Origin: Spirochaetota bacterium | GTDB taxonomy: Bacteria; Spirochaetota; UBA4802; UBA5368 | Direction: 5' to 3' | Assembly (NCBI GenBank): GCA_004297825.1 | Contig: SCSX01000047.1 | Span: 48,632 to 112,631, forward strand | Length of the DNA: 64,000 nucleotides | Shown here: positions 62,555 to 64,000 of the stretch, piece after piece | Layout: the number at the start of each line of letters is the position of its first letter | How positions within the stretch are numbered: position 1 is the first letter of the stretch | Notes under the pieces: model-generated | Databases searched by the model: none | Seen by the model: the letters and a program-made list of their open reading frames with translations, nothing else | What the model was told of the DNA's origin: nothing | Translations under genes and position numbers: made by a program

Positions 62555-63445
62555 TCAGATTCGCCGCAATCCCCGCAGTGAATTCGAAATCTTCTTCCCG
62601 ACGAAGGCAGCGGGGAATCCGATACACGATTTCCCGTGAAGCTTCATGTACAGGTCGAACGCGCAGATCTCCCGAAACCCGATGGCACGATACACCGGTG
62701 CACCCATGGGTGTCGCCTGAAGGGTCGCGAAACCGCAACCGAGCTCTTTCGCCTTGTCGAGCGCGGTGAGGGTCAGCGCGGTCGCTATCCCCCTCCGGCG
62801 TGCTTCGGGGACCGTGATGATGTTATACAGGCCGGCCATCTTTCCGGTGACGAATACCGTGAACGTTGCCGCCGGTTTGCCGGAACAATATGCCAGGTAA
62901 TGAAGAGCGGGCGGGGCGCCGTCTATAAACAGCCGCCGATACCTGGTGAAGATAAAATCGGCGAGGGAACGCGAATAATCGAACCCGTCCGCGTAGATCG
63001 CGAGCCATGCTTTTAATTCCTCCGGAGATTCAACCCTTTTTACATTCAGCCCGTGAGCAGGGACTTTCGCGATCGAGGACTCGTTGAGATTGATCGCCAT
63101 CCCGCGCTGCGTCTGCGCATGCGTGAAACCGTTCTTTTTCAGGCGCGCCGCCAGGTCGTGCGGGCTCGATGACGGCCCCGTGGTGAGGAACACGGGAAGC
63201 TTCCTATCGCTGAAAGGCCGGACCAACTCGCGTATCCCGGCGTCCGCGTCTCCCGTGCCGCCAAGCGTCATTTTGTAAATGGAATTCGACTGCATGGACG
63301 GAATTCCTATTTCCGAAATGAACCTGAGTGCGTGGCGGTCCTCGAAATAATCGTTTTCCCCATGCGTCGCAAACAGCCTCACGTATGCGAAAAGATTTTC
63401 CTCCGCGGCCTTGATGGTCTCATCCTGAGACGGTTGGTTTTTCAT
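62555..63445 (-). CDS. GNAT-family N-acetyltransferase
   Basis: 296 residues. The acetyl-CoA loop EARRRGIATALTLTALDKA is at about 216-234, followed by GCGFATLQATPMGAPVYRAIGF, the usual end of the GNAT fold. The first ~200 residues form a second, diverged GNAT-like half, so it may be a two-domain acetyltransferase. The substrate is unknown. Its promoter carries a TetR-like operator (63496). The start follows AAGGAGG. Confidence 0.82.
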   Translation of the reverse strand: MKNQPSQDETIKAAEENLFAYVRLFATHGENDYFEDRHALRFISEIGIPSMQSNSIYKMTLGGTGDADAGIRELVRPFSDRKLPVFLTTGPSSSPHDLAARLKKNGFTHAQTQRGMAINLNESSIAKVPAHGLNVKRVESPEELKAWLAIYADGFDYSRSLADFIFTRYRRLFIDGAPPALHYLAYCSGKPAATFTVFVTGKMAGLYNIITVPEARRRGIATALTLTALDKAKELGCGFATLQATPMGAPVYRAIGFREICAFDLYMKLHGKSCIGFPAAFVGKKISNSLRGLRRI

Positions 63446-63495
63446 GTAACCTCCTTTCTAAGCGGACTTGAGCAGCGAAGGAGAACAAAAAAGAG

Positions 63496-63539
63496 TGAGT
63501 GCTCACTCATTATTTCGGATATTCCTCTGTTTCTGTCAA
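63496..63539 (-). promoter_or_regulatory. Promoter of the acetyltransferase gene with TetR-like operator
   Basis: On the minus strand, TTGACA (63534-63539) is followed after 17-19 bp by GAAATAAT as -10 region. Overlapping its downstream side is TGAGTG-CT-CACTCA (63496-63509), an inverted repeat of the kind bound by TetR/AcrR repressors. No tetR gene is in the window. Confidence 0.5.
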
Positions 63540-63609
63540 TTCATTTTCGGGAACACGCGATCACTCCCGGGGCACATCGGGCTGCCGTGAATGAAAAAGA
63601 GCGTGAATT

Positions 63610-64000
63610 ATTTTCCGGGAAGCGGGGCGTAAATGGGCATACCTCGCCCCTGGTTTGGCGTGCGTGTGGACGAAAGATGCTTAATGTGAGGCGGTGCGGC
63701 GGAGTATTTTGGTGGGTGAGGCCCTTGTAGGGTGGTTTTCGGTGTCTCCCCAGTAGAATTCCCAGCACAAAATGCCCCCTGCGCTCCTCCGGCCGATGGC
63801 ATAATGGGGGAACCGAACATAATTATGCCTTCCGGCTGAATCGCACAGCAGCTCGTGGAGATAGCGCTTGGTCGCGATGGCAACCAGATGCGAGACCGAG
63901 AACCGGCTCAACTTACGGAAATCCGAAGCAAACTCATTCTCATTCTTCCTATAGCGAATCGGAAAACAATGCCACCTCTTCCAGGGATCACGGGGCTGAT
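63610..64000 (-). repeat. Dispersed repeat, copy 2
   Basis: Reverse-complement match to 3218-3608, reaching the right edge of the window. It includes the coding part and ~70 bp 3' of the stop codon, including the CTTCCCGGAAAAT string. Confidence 0.85.
63681..64000 (-). CDS. Uncharacterised protein, paralogue of the gene at 3058; N-terminus beyond window
   Basis: The minus-strand frame is open from the right edge to the stop at 63681 (106 codons visible). It matches residues from about 54 to the end of the 3058 protein: QPRDPWKRWHCFP, KNENEFASDFRKLSRFSV, HNYVRFPHYAIG, ILCWEFYWGDTENHP and ILRRTASH. Changes are mostly silent or conservative. Function unknown. Confidence 0.6.
   Translation of the reverse strand, partial: QPRDPWKRWHCFPIRYRKNENEFASDFRKLSRFSVSHLVAIATKRYLHELLCDSAGRHNYVRFPHYAIGRRSAGGILCWEFYWGDTENHPTRASPTKILRRTASH

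Overview
The window comes from a GC-rich, Gram-negative bacterium. The signs are lipoproteins, a porin-like outer-membrane barrel, a complete FtsQ/A/Z set and a MurE with the DNPR motif usual for meso-diaminopimelate enzymes. Long PAS arrays, a GAF/HD-GYP protein and corrinoid methyltransferases would suit a free-living spirochaete or a deltaproteobacterium-like lineage; this is inference, since no marker here settles the phylum. Core genes are GC-rich, whereas 1.4-2.6 kb, 18.4-28.4 kb and 28.4-33.6 kb are visibly AT-richer and look accessory.

Layout. (1) 1-4 kb: the 3' part of a methyltransferase/B12-binding fusion gene, then a small toxin-antitoxin-like cassette bracketed by a ~110-bp direct repeat of that gene's 3' end, a tRNA-Gly(TCC), and a small gene whose paralogue lies in inverted orientation at the right edge of the window. 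(2) 4.1-18.4 kb: a compact dcw operon, mraZ-rsmH-ftsL-murE-murF-mraY-murD-ftsW-murG-murC-ftsQ-ftsA-ftsZ, with MraZ-type operator repeats in front and a strong terminator behind. ftsI, murB and ddl are absent. (3) 18.4-28.4 kb: accessory genes (AraC regulator, tautomerase, a deleted SDR gene, aldo-keto reductase, VapBC, a phosphodiesterase, a membrane PAS-LuxR regulator) and two unrelated lipoproteins that share the same leader and signal peptide. (4) 28.4-35.7 kb: signal transduction, with a REC-PAS-kinase, a PAS array without output domain, a coiled-coil kinase, a receiver, an AlkZ-related protein and a GAF-HD-GYP protein. (5) 35.7-39.3 kb: a pseudouridine synthase, a broken MFS gene and a second URO-D-type methyltransferase.

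(6) 39.6-55.9 kb is the most distinctive region. Two tandem membrane-anchored AraC regulators are followed by three GH3 lipoproteins, a porin-like barrel, an FHS-family sugar transporter, a glucokinase, a periplasmic sugar-binding protein and a methyl-accepting chemotaxis protein. The whole reads as one sensing, hydrolysis, uptake and phosphorylation system for a beta-glucoside or beta-glucan, without SusCD or ABC permease genes. The regulators and the chemoreceptor share one extracytoplasmic sensor module. One GH3 protein has lost its catalytic aspartate. The island is bracketed by the intact methyltransferase gene and a decayed fragment of a similar gene.

(7) 56-63.5 kb: a UbiG-like methyltransferase, a probable MurNAc salvage group (AmgK-like kinase, MurU-like nucleotidyltransferase, NamZ-like exo-muramidase, with tatA between), serine acetyltransferase, a ZIP transporter and a GNAT acetyltransferase. 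The window ends inside the second copy of the dispersed small gene.
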